Origin: Candidatus Peregrinibacteria bacterium RIFOXYB2_FULL_33_20
Lineage (GTDB): Bacteria > Patescibacteriota > Gracilibacteria > UBA1369 > GWF2-33-10
Assembly: GCA_001788835.1 (NCBI GenBank)
Contig: MFXK01000001.1
Coordinates: 18,706 to 82,705, forward strand
Direction: 5' to 3'
Length of the DNA stretch: 64,000 nucleotides
Shown here: positions 63,928 to 64,000 of the stretch, piece by piece
How the letters are laid out: the number at the start of each line of letters is the position of its first letter
How positions within the stretch are numbered: position 1 is the stretch's first letter
Translations under genes and position numbers: made by a program
Notes under the pieces: model-generated
Databases searched by the model: none
Seen by the model: the letters and a program-made list of their open reading frames with translations, nothing else
What the model was told of the DNA's origin: nothing

Positions 63928-64000
63928 TTAAAATAAATAATATAAATGTTTAATTTGTTTCTCTTTTTCAATTCCTGATATTGCAGTATCAAATTCTTCT
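63928..64000 (-). CDS. C-terminal end of a gene entering from the right edge
   Basis: On the minus strand the frame is open from the window edge and reads EEFDTAISGIEKEKQIKHLY with a stop at 63928. The piece is too short to identify, but its charge pattern looks coding. Confidence 0.3.
   Translation of the reverse strand, partial: EEFDTAISGIEKEKQIKHLYYLF

Noticed and set aside
1-64000. tRNA, tmRNA, rRNA genes and CRISPR arrays.
   Set aside because: I looked for T-loop GTTCGAATC-type sequences and regular repeat-spacer patterns and saw none. A dedicated scan with tRNAscan-SE or a CRISPR finder would be decisive.

Overview
The window is a low-GC (roughly one third G+C by eye), gene-dense bacterial chromosome segment. 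It most resembles a Candidate Phyla Radiation (Patescibacteria) genome. The reasons are a C-terminally shortened alanyl-tRNA synthetase, an orphan F420-ligase-type protein, many membrane-anchored proteins with no recognisable family, mostly absent Shine-Dalgarno sequences, and the lack of amino-acid or respiratory gene clusters. The phylum call is inference from gene content; no rRNA is present to settle it.

Left part (0-19 kb). A miaB gene runs off the left edge. It is followed by an OmpR-type response regulator, a 56-residue histidine-phosphotransfer-like ORF on the opposite strand, a short alaS, and a probable small RNA gene (4.20-4.27 kb). Next come a Met-rich membrane protein, a DedA-PAP2 fusion whose PAP2 half lacks both catalytic histidines, and a copper operon (csoR, an HMA-CcdA/DsbD-like-cupredoxin fusion, copA) with a strong promoter and palindromic operator. 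A 1935-residue membrane-anchored protein with a NAGPA-like C-terminus follows, then a U32 hydroxylase/peptidase gene with a ferredoxin.

Middle part (19-44 kb). This holds a PGRP amidase-SpoIID cell-wall enzyme, purE-purK and a convergent thiC (all three handle aminoimidazole ribonucleotide), a GT4 glycosyltransferase, an FnIII/SLH surface protein and a PEBP lipoprotein. A CtlX-type amidinohydrolase, dprA, ftsE without ftsX, a lipoprotein, a XerC/D recombinase, dgt, nrdR and secA are also here. The most unusual item is a two-gene operon pairing a PrsW-like intramembrane protease with a divergent sigma-70 region-2-like protein.

Right part (44-64 kb). This part is more accessory. It carries a PG-binding-domain protein, an AAA/DUF4143 ATPase, a RhuM-like protein beside an AbiEi antitoxin remnant, a sugar transferase, and a truncated RNase P RNA-like element. 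Next are a DUF3160-like protein, an O-antigen-ligase-like protein, a class IV aminotransferase with an in-frame palindromic repeat inside it, MscS, and a small lipoprotein with the F420-ligase-type gene. The end holds a Fic protein, a NYN nuclease, two translationally coupled alpha/beta hydrolases, recF, a VanZ remnant and a dispersed palindromic repeat. A short AT-rich dispersed motif recurs at gene borders and abuts the truncated RNase P element.
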